NCBI GenBank assembly: GCA_945875435.1 | Contig: CAMCKH010000007.1 | Span: 1-64,000 of the forward strand | DNA from: an uncultured Erysipelotrichaceae bacterium | GTDB lineage: Bacteria > Bacillota_I > Bacilli_A > Erysipelotrichales > Erysipelotrichaceae | DNA: 64,000 nucleotides | Reading direction: 5' to 3' | Part shown: positions 1-9,100 of the stretch, piece by piece | Layout of the letters: each line of letters opens with the position of its first letter | Position numbering within the stretch: position 1 is the stretch's first letter | The notes under the pieces: generated by a model | Seen by the model: only the letters and a program-made list of their open reading frames with translations | Databases searched by the model: none | What the model was told of the DNA's origin: nothing | Translations under genes and position numbers: made by a program

Positions 1-998
1 ACTGTTTTTTCAGAAGTAATATTATTTAAAATATTTGAATCTGCTGTTTGTGCATCAGGTGTTGCTGCCCAACCTAAGAAGTTAAATCCTGCTTTAGTTG
101 GGGTAAGTCCTGTTGCGTTTGAACCATAAGCTACAGTTTCAGTCACATTATCAGTACTACTATTATGAGTACCACCATTTAAGTTAAAGGTTACATTATA
201 GTTATTAGTGCTATATTGTGCATTTAACTCTACTGATTCTCCAGTAATGTTTCCTGTAGGATTTGGATCCCAGTTAGTGAATGTTTTGCCTGCAGCTGGA
301 GTTGGATCTACTAATTTACTTTGAACATTTTGATCATTCCAAGGAGTATTTTCTAATACATCAAATACCTTAGTGTTTCCATTGTTTCCAAAAGTTCCAT
401 CTTGTGCATTTAAAGTAACACGAGTATAGCCTTCTGGTTTAGGAGTAGTATTTGGATCAGTTACTTCAATTACGATATCTCTATACTGTGCAGTAACTGT
501 CTTATCTGTAACTAAAGCATCGCTAGTAGGAAGAGTTTCGCTCCATCCATTTTGTGCTTTTGTAGGGTTAGTTACAGTTACGGAAGGTGTGATATTTTCT
601 AATACTGGATCGTTCCAAGCAGTGCCTTCTAATACATCAAATACCTTATAACGTTTACCATCAATGTTTCCATTTTCCGTAGCGTCAAAGATAATTCTGA
701 CATAACCTTCAGGTTTATCTGTAGGAGTAGTATCAGTTTCTTGAGTTATTACTTTATCTTTATATACTGCGGTAGGAGTTGATGGTCCACTTGATACAAG
801 AGTAGTATCGTTAGGGATAGTTGGATTCCAGTTAGTAAATTTCTTATTACTATCAGTAGGAGTTGGGTTAGTAGGGATTTGGTCTTGAACTTCTTGGTCA
901 TTCCAAGGAGTGTTATTTAAGACATCTATAGTCTTAGTAGTAGGACCATTTTCTCCAAATGTACCATCTCCTGAATTGAAGGTAATACGAGTATAGCC
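1..998 (-). repeat. Long direct repeat, copy A (998 bp, cut by window start)
   Basis: By-eye comparison shows this stretch matching 2185-3182 base for base with a constant offset of 2184 bp, which is exactly 728 codons, so the duplication is in frame. Identity stops abruptly after base 998, where copy A reads gtctgg and copy B reads tggttg. Because copy A starts at the window edge, the true repeat may be longer. Confidence 0.9.
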
Positions 999-3900
999 GT
1001 CTGGTGTAGGATTGTCTGGATTAGTTACTTCTAATACTTTTGGTTTAGAAACGTATTGTGCAGTAGTGTTAAATGTATCTACTGTACCTGTATCAGGAAC
1101 AGTTGGATTCCAAGCACTAAAGCGTTTAGTAATATCATTAGGTGTTGGATTAGAAGGAACTTTAGCTTGAAGCTGTTCATCATTCCAAGCTGTACCTTTT
1201 AAGACATCAATAATCTTAGTAGTTTCATCACCTTCAAATTTACCTTCCCCTGCGTTGAATGTAAGTCTTACATAACCAGCTTTTGGTTCATCTCCTAAGT
1301 TAGTATCAAACTTAGGTTTACTTTCATATTGAGCAGTAGGATTAGTTGGTCCATTTGTGATAGGTGTATCATCGCTAGGAATATTTTGGTCCCAACCACT
1401 AAACACCTTAGTATCACTATTAGGAGTTGGATTATTAGGAATTTGGGCTCTAACTAATGGATCGTTCCAAGGAGTGTTGTTTTCTACATCAATAATCTTA
1501 GTAGTAGGTCCGTTTGGTCCAAATGTTCCATCTCCCGCATTAAAGGTAATACGAGTATAGCCTGTAGGAGTTTCTGTAGGAGAATTTGGATCTACTACAA
1601 TTACTCTATCTCTATATTGTGCAGTGAAAGTATCGCTAGAAACTAAAGTATTGTCATTAGGAACTTCTTTATCCCAAGCACTAAATACTTTATTTGTATC
1701 ATTAGATACAGCTCTTGTAGGGATAACTCTTATAAGATCTTGGTCATTCCAAGGAGTGTTATTTAAAACATCAATAACTTTAAAGCCTTTACCGTCAATC
1801 GTACCATTTCCTGCATTGAATGTAAGTCTTACATAACCCTCTTCTGGATTAGTACCTGTAGGGTTTTCAATAATCTTATTCTTGTCTCTATATTGAGCAG
1901 TGAAAGTTTTTGAATCATTAATAGCTGTGTCATCAGTAGGTACATTTTCATCCCAAGCAGTGAATACTTTAGTATTTGACTTAGGAGTAGCACTAGCTGG
2001 AACCACTCCAGTTAATTCAGGGTCATTCCAATTAGTTCCTTGAAGCACATAGATTACTTTAGAAGGTTTACCTTCAATAGTACCTTCATCTGTCGCATCA
2101 AAGGTTATTGTCTTGTATTCAGAATCAGTAATTGGTGATTCAGGGTTAGTAATAACCTTAGGTTTAGCTTGCCATACCGCATAAACTGTTTTTTCAGAAG
2201 TAATATTATTTAAAATATTTGAATCTGCTGTTTGTGCATCAGGTGTTGCTGCCCAACCTAAGAAGTTAAATCCTGCTTTAGTTGGGGTAAGTCCTGTTGC
2301 GTTTGAACCATAAGCTACAGTTTCAGTCACATTATCAGTACTACTATTATGAGTACCACCATTTAAGTTAAAGGTTACATTATAGTTATTAGTGCTATAT
2401 TGTGCATTTAACTCTACTGATTCTCCAGTAATGTTTCCTGTAGGATTTGGATCCCAGTTAGTGAATGTTTTGCCTGCAGCTGGAGTTGGATCTACTAATT
2501 TACTTTGAACATTTTGATCATTCCAAGGAGTATTTTCTAATACATCAAATACCTTAGTGTTTCCATTGTTTCCAAAAGTTCCATCTTGTGCATTTAAAGT
2601 AACACGAGTATAGCCTTCTGGTTTAGGAGTAGTATTTGGATCAGTTACTTCAATTACGATATCTCTATACTGTGCAGTAACTGTCTTATCTGTAACTAAA
2701 GCATCGCTAGTAGGAAGAGTTTCGCTCCATCCATTTTGTGCTTTTGTAGGGTTAGTTACAGTTACGGAAGGTGTGATATTTTCTAATACTGGATCGTTCC
2801 AAGCAGTGCCTTCTAATACATCAAATACCTTATAACGTTTACCATCAATGTTTCCATTTTCCGTAGCGTCAAAGATAATTCTGACATAACCTTCAGGTTT
2901 ATCTGTAGGAGTAGTATCAGTTTCTTGAGTTATTACTTTATCTTTATATACTGCGGTAGGAGTTGATGGTCCACTTGATACAAGAGTAGTATCGTTAGGG
3001 ATAGTTGGATTCCAGTTAGTAAATTTCTTATTACTATCAGTAGGAGTTGGGTTAGTAGGGATTTGGTCTTGAACTTCTTGGTCATTCCAAGGAGTGTTAT
3101 TTAAGACATCTATAGTCTTAGTAGTAGGACCATTTTCTCCAAATGTACCATCTCCTGAATTGAAGGTAATACGAGTATAGCCTGGTTGAACTGGTGTTGT
3201 TGTATCTGTAACTGGAATTATTTTTTGTTTATCTCTATATTGAGCTGTAGTTTCAAAATCAGTTACATTTTCATTATTATTAGGAATACTTGTAGACCAC
3301 GCTGAAAACTCTTTAGTATCTAAGTTTGGTGTAGCTGTTGGAATAGTAGCTTGAACTTCACTATCTTCCCACTTAGTTCCTATTAAAATATCTACTACTT
3401 TCTTAGTAGCGTTATTTTCAAACTTACCATCTCCTGAATTATATGTTATTCTTACATACCCTTCTGGAGTATTTCCTGGATTATTAGGATCTTCCTTAAC
3501 AAGCACTTTAGTCTTATCTCTAAACTGTGCAGTGAAAGTTTGCGGTGCTGTGATAGCTGTATCATCGTTAGGAATAGCTTGATCCCAATTGCTAAATTCC
3601 TTAGTATTCACATTAGGAGTTGGATTATTAGGAATTTGGGCTCTAACTAGTGGATGATTCCAAGGAGTATTGTTTAACACTTCAATTACTTTAGATGTAA
3701 CATTGTTGCCAAAATTTCCATCATTTCCTGAATTGAATGTTATACGATGATAACCTGGTGTAACTTCGCTGCTTGGATCGGTAATAACCTTAACTCTATC
3801 TGTGTATTGTGCAGTAATTGTTTTATTTTCTACTGGATTTTCATTTACAGGTAAAGTTTCGTTCCAACTACTAAATATCTTACTATCATCTTTGTAATTT

Positions 3901-6128
3901 GCGACTGGTTCAATATTTTCTAATGTAGGGTCATTCCAAAGAGTTCCTTCTAATACATCAACCACCTTATAACGTTTGCCACCAATGTTTCCGTTTTCCG
4001 TTGCGTCAAAGATAATTCTAACATAACCAAAAGTTGATGGATCAGTAGGACTTTCTTTAATCACTACTTTATCTTTATATTGAGCTGTAAAAGTAGTTGT
4101 TCCTGCATTGATTGGTGTATCATCATTTGGAACGTTCGAATCATATCCGCTAAATACTTTAGCACTACTATCAGGTGTAGGGTTAGAAGGCAGTTCGTTT
4201 TGAACAGCTGGATCATTCCATTTTGTGCTATTTTCTACATCGATAATTTTAGTTTTCTTTCCGCCAGTAAATGTTCCATCTCCCGCATTAAAGGTAATAC
4301 GAGTATAGCCTTCTGGTGTAGTGTTTGGATTATCAGAATCTTGTACAACTACCTTATCTTTATATTGTGCAATAAACTCTTTGTTTTCTGCAACATTTCC
4401 ACTTGGGAAAACAGGTTGCCAATGAGAAAATAATTTTCCTACAGGAGCAGTTGGATCGTTTGGTTTACGACCAGCCACATCATTCCAAGGAGTTCCTTTT
4501 AAGACATCAAAAGCCTTAACTTTTGCATTGTCATCAAAGTTACCTTCAGCTGCATTAAATTTAATTCTTACATAATCTGTATCAGGATTTTCTTCATCAA
4601 TATTAGTTACAGGAATAATGTTTTGTTTAGGTTGCCATACTGCATAAACTGTTTTTTCAGAAGTAATATTATTTAAAATATTTGAATCTGCTGTTTGTGC
4701 ATTAGGTGTTGCTGCCCAACCTAAGAAGTTAAATCCTGCTTTAGTTGGGGCATTTGGCTCTTCTGCATTACTTCCATGATTAGTGGTCTTAACAACATCA
4801 CTTAAATCTTCTCCGATTTTTCCACCATTTAAGTTAAAGGTTACATCATAAGTATTCAAATTATACTGTGCAGTAAATTCTTTAGCTTCAGTTACATTAT
4901 CAGTTGGAAACTCTGGAGTCCAAGAAGCAAATGTTTTTCCTACAGGAGCAGTTGGATCGTTTGGTTTACGACCAGCCACATCATTCCAAGGAGTTCCTTT
5001 TAAGACATCAAAAGCCTTAACTTTTGCATTGTCATCAAAGTTACCTTCAGCTGCATTAAATTTAATTCTTACATAATCTGTATCAGGATTTTCTTCATCA
5101 ATATTAGTTACAGGAATAATGTTTTGTTTAGGTTGCCATACTGCATAAACTGTTTTTTCAGAAGTAATATTATTTAAAATATTTGAATCTGCTGTTTGTG
5201 CATTAGGTGTTGCTGCCCAACCTAAGAAGTTATGATTTGTTTTTGTTGGATTTGTGGTTGGAGCAGAAACATTACTGCTATGCTCCACCTCTTTAACTAT
5301 AGGATTAGTATCTTGATTTATACTTCCTTGATTTAAATTAAAAGTTACATCATAAATTTCTGTAATAGTTAAATTAGCACCATCTATTAAATCATAATTT
5401 TTATTTATTCTATATTTAGAATTTCTATGTGAAAGTTTACCACCATTTTCCCCAGTAACACTTACTCCAAAAGAAGATGCATTGTCGTCAGTTAATGCTA
5501 TATCGCTTAGATTAACCGTATCAATATTTCCATCTGTTTCAGGATGTAAATCAATATGTGAGTCTACTAAAGGGAAGTTAGTATAAGCTTTATCACCACT
5601 TGGCATATTAAATACTACAGGAAAATCGCTATGCTTATGCGTAGCATTCCAGGTAACATTTAATTTAGTGTTTGCTAATTGGAATGTATTAAGTATTGTT
5701 TGATAGCTGCTGCTTGGATTAAGTCCATAAGCATTTTGATCAAAATCTGAACTTAAAATAAAATAAAATAACTTATTATATAAACTATCAGTATCTTTAA
5801 TAGTATATCCGTAATAAACGGTATTGCCGTTTTCCAATCCTTTTAAAGGTACGGTTTGAATATCATTTAACCCTTTTTGTCTGACAGTTCCTTGAAACTC
5901 AACACCTGTTTCAACCCAATCGCTACCATTAGGGCTTGTGGTTTTCCATTGAGATAAAGTGACTTCCATTCCATTAGGAAAAATGCTTTGGAAATCAAAA
6001 CCAGTATAGTCATTCGTGATATCAACTTTAAGTTCAACTTCTGAAGTTGTTTGTGCGAATACTGAAGTAGAAAAACTACTAAATACAAGTGCCAATGACA
6101 ACAATAAAGTGATTATCCTTTTAAACAT
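1..6128 (-). CDS. Giant secreted repeat protein (adhesin-like), 3'-truncated by the window edge
   Basis: The reading frame starts at ATG 6126-6128 after AAAGGAG and stays open to base 1, giving at least 2042 residues; the C-terminus lies outside, so a cell-wall anchor cannot be checked. Residues 1-26 are a signal peptide (MFKRIITLLLSLALVFSSFS, cleavage likely after VFA-QTT). A unique domain of about 250 residues follows. Then come two kinds of repeats. InlB/Listeria-Bacteroides type B-repeats (FNLNGG...GFNFLGWAA...KTVYAVWQ) lie near 5.35-5.14, 4.87-4.64, 2.40-2.18 kb and at the left edge. About sixteen repeats of roughly 95 residues, each beginning GYVRITFNAGDG-like, contain W-N-D and end in TAQYRDK. 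Inferred role: extended stalk of a surface adhesin. It probably shares a transcript with the upstream gene at 6186-11666, whose repeats are related. Exact long DNA repeats suggest recent recombination. Confidence 0.85.
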   Translation of the reverse strand, partial: MFKRIITLLLSLALVFSSFSTSVFAQTTSEVELKVDITNDYTGFDFQSIFPNGMEVTLSQWKTTSPNGSDWVETGVEFQGTVRQKGLNDIQTVPLKGLENGNTVYYGYTIKDTDSLYNKLFYFILSSDFDQNAYGLNPSSSYQTILNTFQLANTKLNVTWNATHKHSDFPVVFNMPSGDKAYTNFPLVDSHIDLHPETDGNIDTVNLSDIALTDDNASSFGVSVTGENGGKLSHRNSKYRINKNYDLIDGANLTITEIYDVTFNLNQGSINQDTNPIVKEVEHSSNVSAPTTNPTKTNHNFLGWAATPNAQTADSNILNNITSEKTVYAVWQPKQNIIPVTNIDEENPDTDYVRIKFNAAEGNFDDNAKVKAFDVLKGTPWNDVAGRKPNDPTAPVGKTFASWTPEFPTDNVTEAKEFTAQYNLNTYDVTFNLNGGKIGEDLSDVVKTTNHGSNAEEPNAPTKAGFNFLGWAATPNAQTADSNILNNITSEKTVYAVWQPKQNIIPVTNIDEENPDTDYVRIKFNAAEGNFDDNAKVKAFDVLKGTPWNDVAGRKPNDPTAPVGKLFSHWQPVFPSGNVAENKEFIAQYKDKVVVQDSDNPNTTPEGYTRITFNAGDGTFTGGKKTKIIDVENSTKWNDPAVQNELPSNPTPDSSAKVFSGYDSNVPNDDTPINAGTTTFTAQYKDKVVIKESPTDPSTFGYVRIIFDATENGNIGGKRYKVVDVLEGTLWNDPTLENIEPVANYKDDSKIFSSWNETLPVNENPVENKTITAQYTDRVKVITDPSSEVTPGYHRITFNSGNDGNFGNNVTSKVIEVLNNTPWNHPLVRAQIPNNPTPNVNTKEFSNWDQAIPNDDTAITAPQTFTAQFRDKTKVLVKEDPNNPGNTPEGYVRITYNSGDGKFENNATKKVVDILIGTKWEDSEVQATIPTATPNLDTKEFSAWSTSIPNNNENVTDFETTAQYRDKQKIIPVTDTTTPVQPGYTRITFNSGDGTFGENGPTTKTIDVLNNTPWNDQEVQDQIPTNPTPTDSNKKFTNWNPTIPNDTTLVSSGPSTPTAVYKDKVITQETDTTPTDKPEGYVRIIFDATENGNIDGKRYKVFDVLEGTAWNDPVLENITPSVTVTNPTKAQNGWSETLPTSDALVTDKTVTAQYRDIVIEVTDPNTTPKPEGYTRVTLNAQDGTFGNNGNTKVFDVLENTPWNDQNVQSKLVDPTPAAGKTFTNWDPNPTGNITGESVELNAQYSTNNYNVTFNLNGGTHNSSTDNVTETVAYGSNATGLTPTKAGFNFLGWAATPDAQTADSNILNNITSEKTVYAVWQAKPKVITNPESPITDSEYKTITFDATDEGTIEGKPSKVIYVLQGTNWNDPELTGVVPASATPKSNTKVFTAWDENVPTDDTAINDSKTFTAQYRDKNKIIENPTGTNPEEGYVRLTFNAGNGTIDGKGFKVIDVLNNTPWNDQDLIRVIPTRAVSNDTNKVFSAWDKEVPNDNTLVSSDTFTAQYRDRVIVVDPNSPTETPTGYTRITFNAGDGTFGPNGPTTKIIDVENNTPWNDPLVRAQIPNNPTPNSDTKVFSGWDQNIPSDDTPITNGPTNPTAQYESKPKFDTNLGDEPKAGYVRLTFNAGEGKFEGDETTKIIDVLKGTAWNDEQLQAKVPSNPTPNDITKRFSAWNPTVPDTGTVDTFNTTAQYVSKPKVLEVTNPDNPTPDGYTRITFNSGDGTFGENGPTTKTIDVLNNTPWNDQEVQDQIPTNPTPTDSNKKFTNWNPTIPNDTTLVSSGPSTPTAVYKDKVITQETDTTPTDKPEGYVRIIFDATENGNIDGKRYKVFDVLEGTAWNDPVLENITPSVTVTNPTKAQNGWSETLPTSDALVTDKTVTAQYRDIVIEVTDPNTTPKPEGYTRVTLNAQDGTFGNNGNTKVFDVLENTPWNDQNVQSKLVDPTPAAGKTFTNWDPNPTGNITGESVELNAQYSTNNYNVTFNLNGGTHNSSTDNVTETVAYGSNATGLTPTKAGFNFLGWAATPDAQTADSNILNNITSEKT
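2185..3182 (-). repeat. Long direct repeat, copy B (998 bp)
   Basis: Second copy of 1-998. It encodes one InlB-type repeat followed by three of the 95-residue repeats. The lack of visible substitutions over nearly 1 kb of otherwise divergent repeats indicates a recent in-frame tandem duplication or gene conversion. Confidence 0.9.
4434..4731 (-). repeat. Shorter direct repeat, copy A (298 bp)
   Basis: Matches 4935-5232 with an offset of 501 bp (167 codons). It covers the end of one 95-residue-type repeat and the start of an InlB-type repeat inside the giant surface protein gene. Confidence 0.88.
4935..5232 (-). repeat. Shorter direct repeat, copy B (298 bp)
   Basis: Second copy of 4434-4731. 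Identity ends at the shared AAGAAGTTA, after which the two copies differ. It is independent of the 2184-bp period, so two nested duplication events have shaped the gene. Confidence 0.88.
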
Positions 6129-6150
6129 ATTAAACTCCTTTCTTTAATTT

Positions 6151-6184
6151 ACATATAGAAGTTGTTTATACAACTCCTATATGT
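6151..6184 (-). other. Intergenic hairpin between the two surface-protein genes
   Basis: Two 15-base arms (6151-6165 and 6170-6184, one mismatch) with a TTAT loop begin two bases after the stop codon at 6186. The minus-strand sequence that follows is AAATTAAAG, then the ribosome binding site AAAGGAG of the next gene, without a good U tract. It is therefore more likely an mRNA-processing, stability or partial attenuation hairpin than a strong terminator. Confidence 0.6.
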
Positions 6185-6185
6185 G

Positions 6186-9100
6186 TTATCTTACTTTGAA
6201 TAATAGTGGTGGTGCTACAATTTCATTTTCTTGAGCAACCATCTCTATCTTAATAGTATCTCCTTTTCTAAGTGGTGTTTGAAGATCGAAAACCACAACA
6301 TTTCCACTTAAAACTCTTTCTACAACTACAGCATTATCTTTTCCTTGATTGATATAAAGTTTAATTGTTCTGCCATTAGCTTCACTATTAACTTTAATAA
6401 CGCTAGAGTTTCTAACTGGTCTTGGTGCATCCATTTTTATTGATTTATAACTATATTCTACTGGTACAGAAACTGTTTTAGTTTGTCCAGAAGTATTAGT
6501 CAGTTCTGCATTAACACTAAGTTTATCACCGTTTGTAATAACGTTATTGTTAATGTTGTAGTTTATTTCTTTTTCTTCAGAAGTTAAGTTAGTTCCTTGA
6601 GAATTTATACTTATCGCATTTCTAACAGCTTCTTCAGTAGGGTTAGTTCCAAATGGAACTGTAATTTTATTAGCATTCGCATCTATTACATTGATTGAAA
6701 TAGTTCCAGTGTAATTAGGATTATGCGTTTCATCTTTAACTTTAATTCTTCTTTCGTATAAACCGACAGCTTCATTGGTTTTACCACTTAAAGTTACTTG
6801 TTGTTCATTTTGATTATTAGTATTAACTGCAAGTGTAATATCAGCAAAATCACTTCTTTCATCTCTTACCTTATCCACAAAGTATAATGAACCTTCTTCA
6901 ATAGAAGCACTATCTTTATCTTTAATAGGTAGGTTTTTAGTAATATTTTCACCTTTCCAAATCACAATTTTGTCATTATAATTACCTACATTTACATTTC
7001 CAGTATTTGATTCAAAATATGGAGCTTTGTCAATTTCTTCAAATTGAGCAATATAAGTCTTATTATTTTGACCATCGCTTATGATATTAGGAATATCTTG
7101 ACTGTTACTATCTTTCCATTTTTGAGTCATAACTCTCCAGTTTGCATTTGGAGTTAATGTTACTAGATTATCTATAACACTTCTATTTGTTCCAGACTTA
7201 ACATCATATACCTTAGTTTGAACATTTTGGTTATTTACTGTTAATTGACCCTTATTATTTTCAGCAGTTAAGGTAATTCTAACATAACCAGGTGTAACTT
7301 GAGAATTAGGCTCGTTTGTTTTATCAATTAAACTATAATTTACTGGAACATCTACCACTTTTACCATTCCTTTAAAGTTTGTAAGTTTAACTTTGGCGAT
7401 ATAAGTTCCTTCATTTAAGTTATCAGGTTTATATAAAATTTCTTTGGTAACTTCTCTACTAGCTCCTGCAGTAGTATAATTTCCATAATTTATATTTACA
7501 GCAGCTTTAATTTCTTCTTCGGTAGTTGTTTCACCAACATTTTTATTTATCAGATTTGCGGAAGCATCAAATACTACTACCAAAAGACTATTTGTGGTTA
7601 AGGTGTTTCCAGCTTGATCAGTTACTTTAACAGATCTAGTGTTAAAACCAGGAGCAGTATTAGCATATCCAGTAAGTTTCACAACATTTTGAGTATTGTC
7701 AAACGTTAATGATAATGAACCTACATCAGAACGAACTCCTCTTTGATTCACAAATAAAGCATTGTTGAAAGTTGTAGGATTAACTCTATCTTTAATAGGT
7801 AGTGTATAAGTAGATACACTTTCCATTCGTCTATATGTATCACTTGAAGTATCTGGATTTTCATTTATTTTCCAAACAAAGATATTTTCTAAATTACCAT
7901 CATTTGTGTTTACATATAATTTTTGTTCAAATTGAGCAGTATAACTTCCAGCATTATTAATAATTTGAGGAATATCTTGACTGTTACTATCTTTCCATTT
8001 TTGAGTTGCAACGTGATAATTGTTATTAGGAACTAATGTTACTAAATTATCAATAACACTTCTGTTTGTTCCAGCTTTAACATCATATACTTTAGTTGCT
8101 ACATTTGCATTTCCTACTCTAAGTTGTCCTTTATTAGCCTCTGCATTTAAAGTAATTCTGACATAACCAGTAGGTGTTGTAGCACTTGGGTTTGTTGTTC
8201 TATCAATTAAACTATAATTTACAGGCACATCCACAACTTTAGATACCCCTTTAAAGTTTGTAAGTTTAACTTTAGCGATATAAGAACCCTCATTTAAGTT
8301 ATCAGGTTTGTAAACCACTGTCTTAACAACATTATTAACAGCTGTTGAAACTCCACTTGGATGATTGATAGTTACCGCATTTTTAATTTCTTCTTCGGTA
8401 GTTGCTTCACCAACATTTTTATTTATCGGATTTGCGGAAGCATCAGATATATAAACCTTAACAGCATCACTTTTTAGCGTATGATATGGATCTTTAACAA
8501 CAATTTTTCTATTATAAGCCCCAACATTAGCGTTTGTATGACCACTAAGATGTACTATATTTCTATCATTATCAAACGAAATTAAATTATTTGTATCTCT
8601 TTCAACTTTTTGTGCTACCGCATCATTCCAACCAAAATATGCTTCTGTGAAAGTTGCTGGGACATTTCTATCTTTAATAGGTAAAATGTATCCTCTAATA
8701 CTTTCCATTTGTCTGTATGTATCATTTGAAGTATCAGGATTTTCATTTAATTTCCATAAATAAATATCTTCAACATTGCTGGTGTAGTATAATTCTTTAT
8801 CATTTTTTTCAAATTGTGCGTTATATGTTTGTGATGTTACGATAGTTTGAGGAATATCGTTATTAGAAGCATCTTTCCATTTAGGTGTCATAACACTATA
8901 ATTTGTATTTGGAGTTAATGTTACTAAATTATCAATAACGCTTCTATTTGTTCCAGACTTAACATCATATACTTTAGTTTGAGTATCTCTACCATTTACG
9001 GTTATTCGTCCTTTAGTAGCATCAGCATTTAAAGTAATTCTGACATAACCTTGTGGAGTTGCTGCACTAGGGTTATCTGTTCTATCAATCACATTGTAAA

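Noticed and set aside
1357-4433. Plus-strand frames at 1357, 1624 and 4080
   Set aside because: They are antisense to the repeat protein, recur because the DNA is repetitive and lack ribosome sites.
1-5240. Regularly spaced repeats that might be a CRISPR array
   Set aside because: Repeats are 298-998 bp or about 285-bp protein-coding units in one open frame; there are no 25-40 bp repeats with unique spacers.
5867-6088. A 73-codon minus-strand frame
   Set aside because: It lies in another frame inside the start of the giant surface protein, whose signal peptide and ribosome site are clear.
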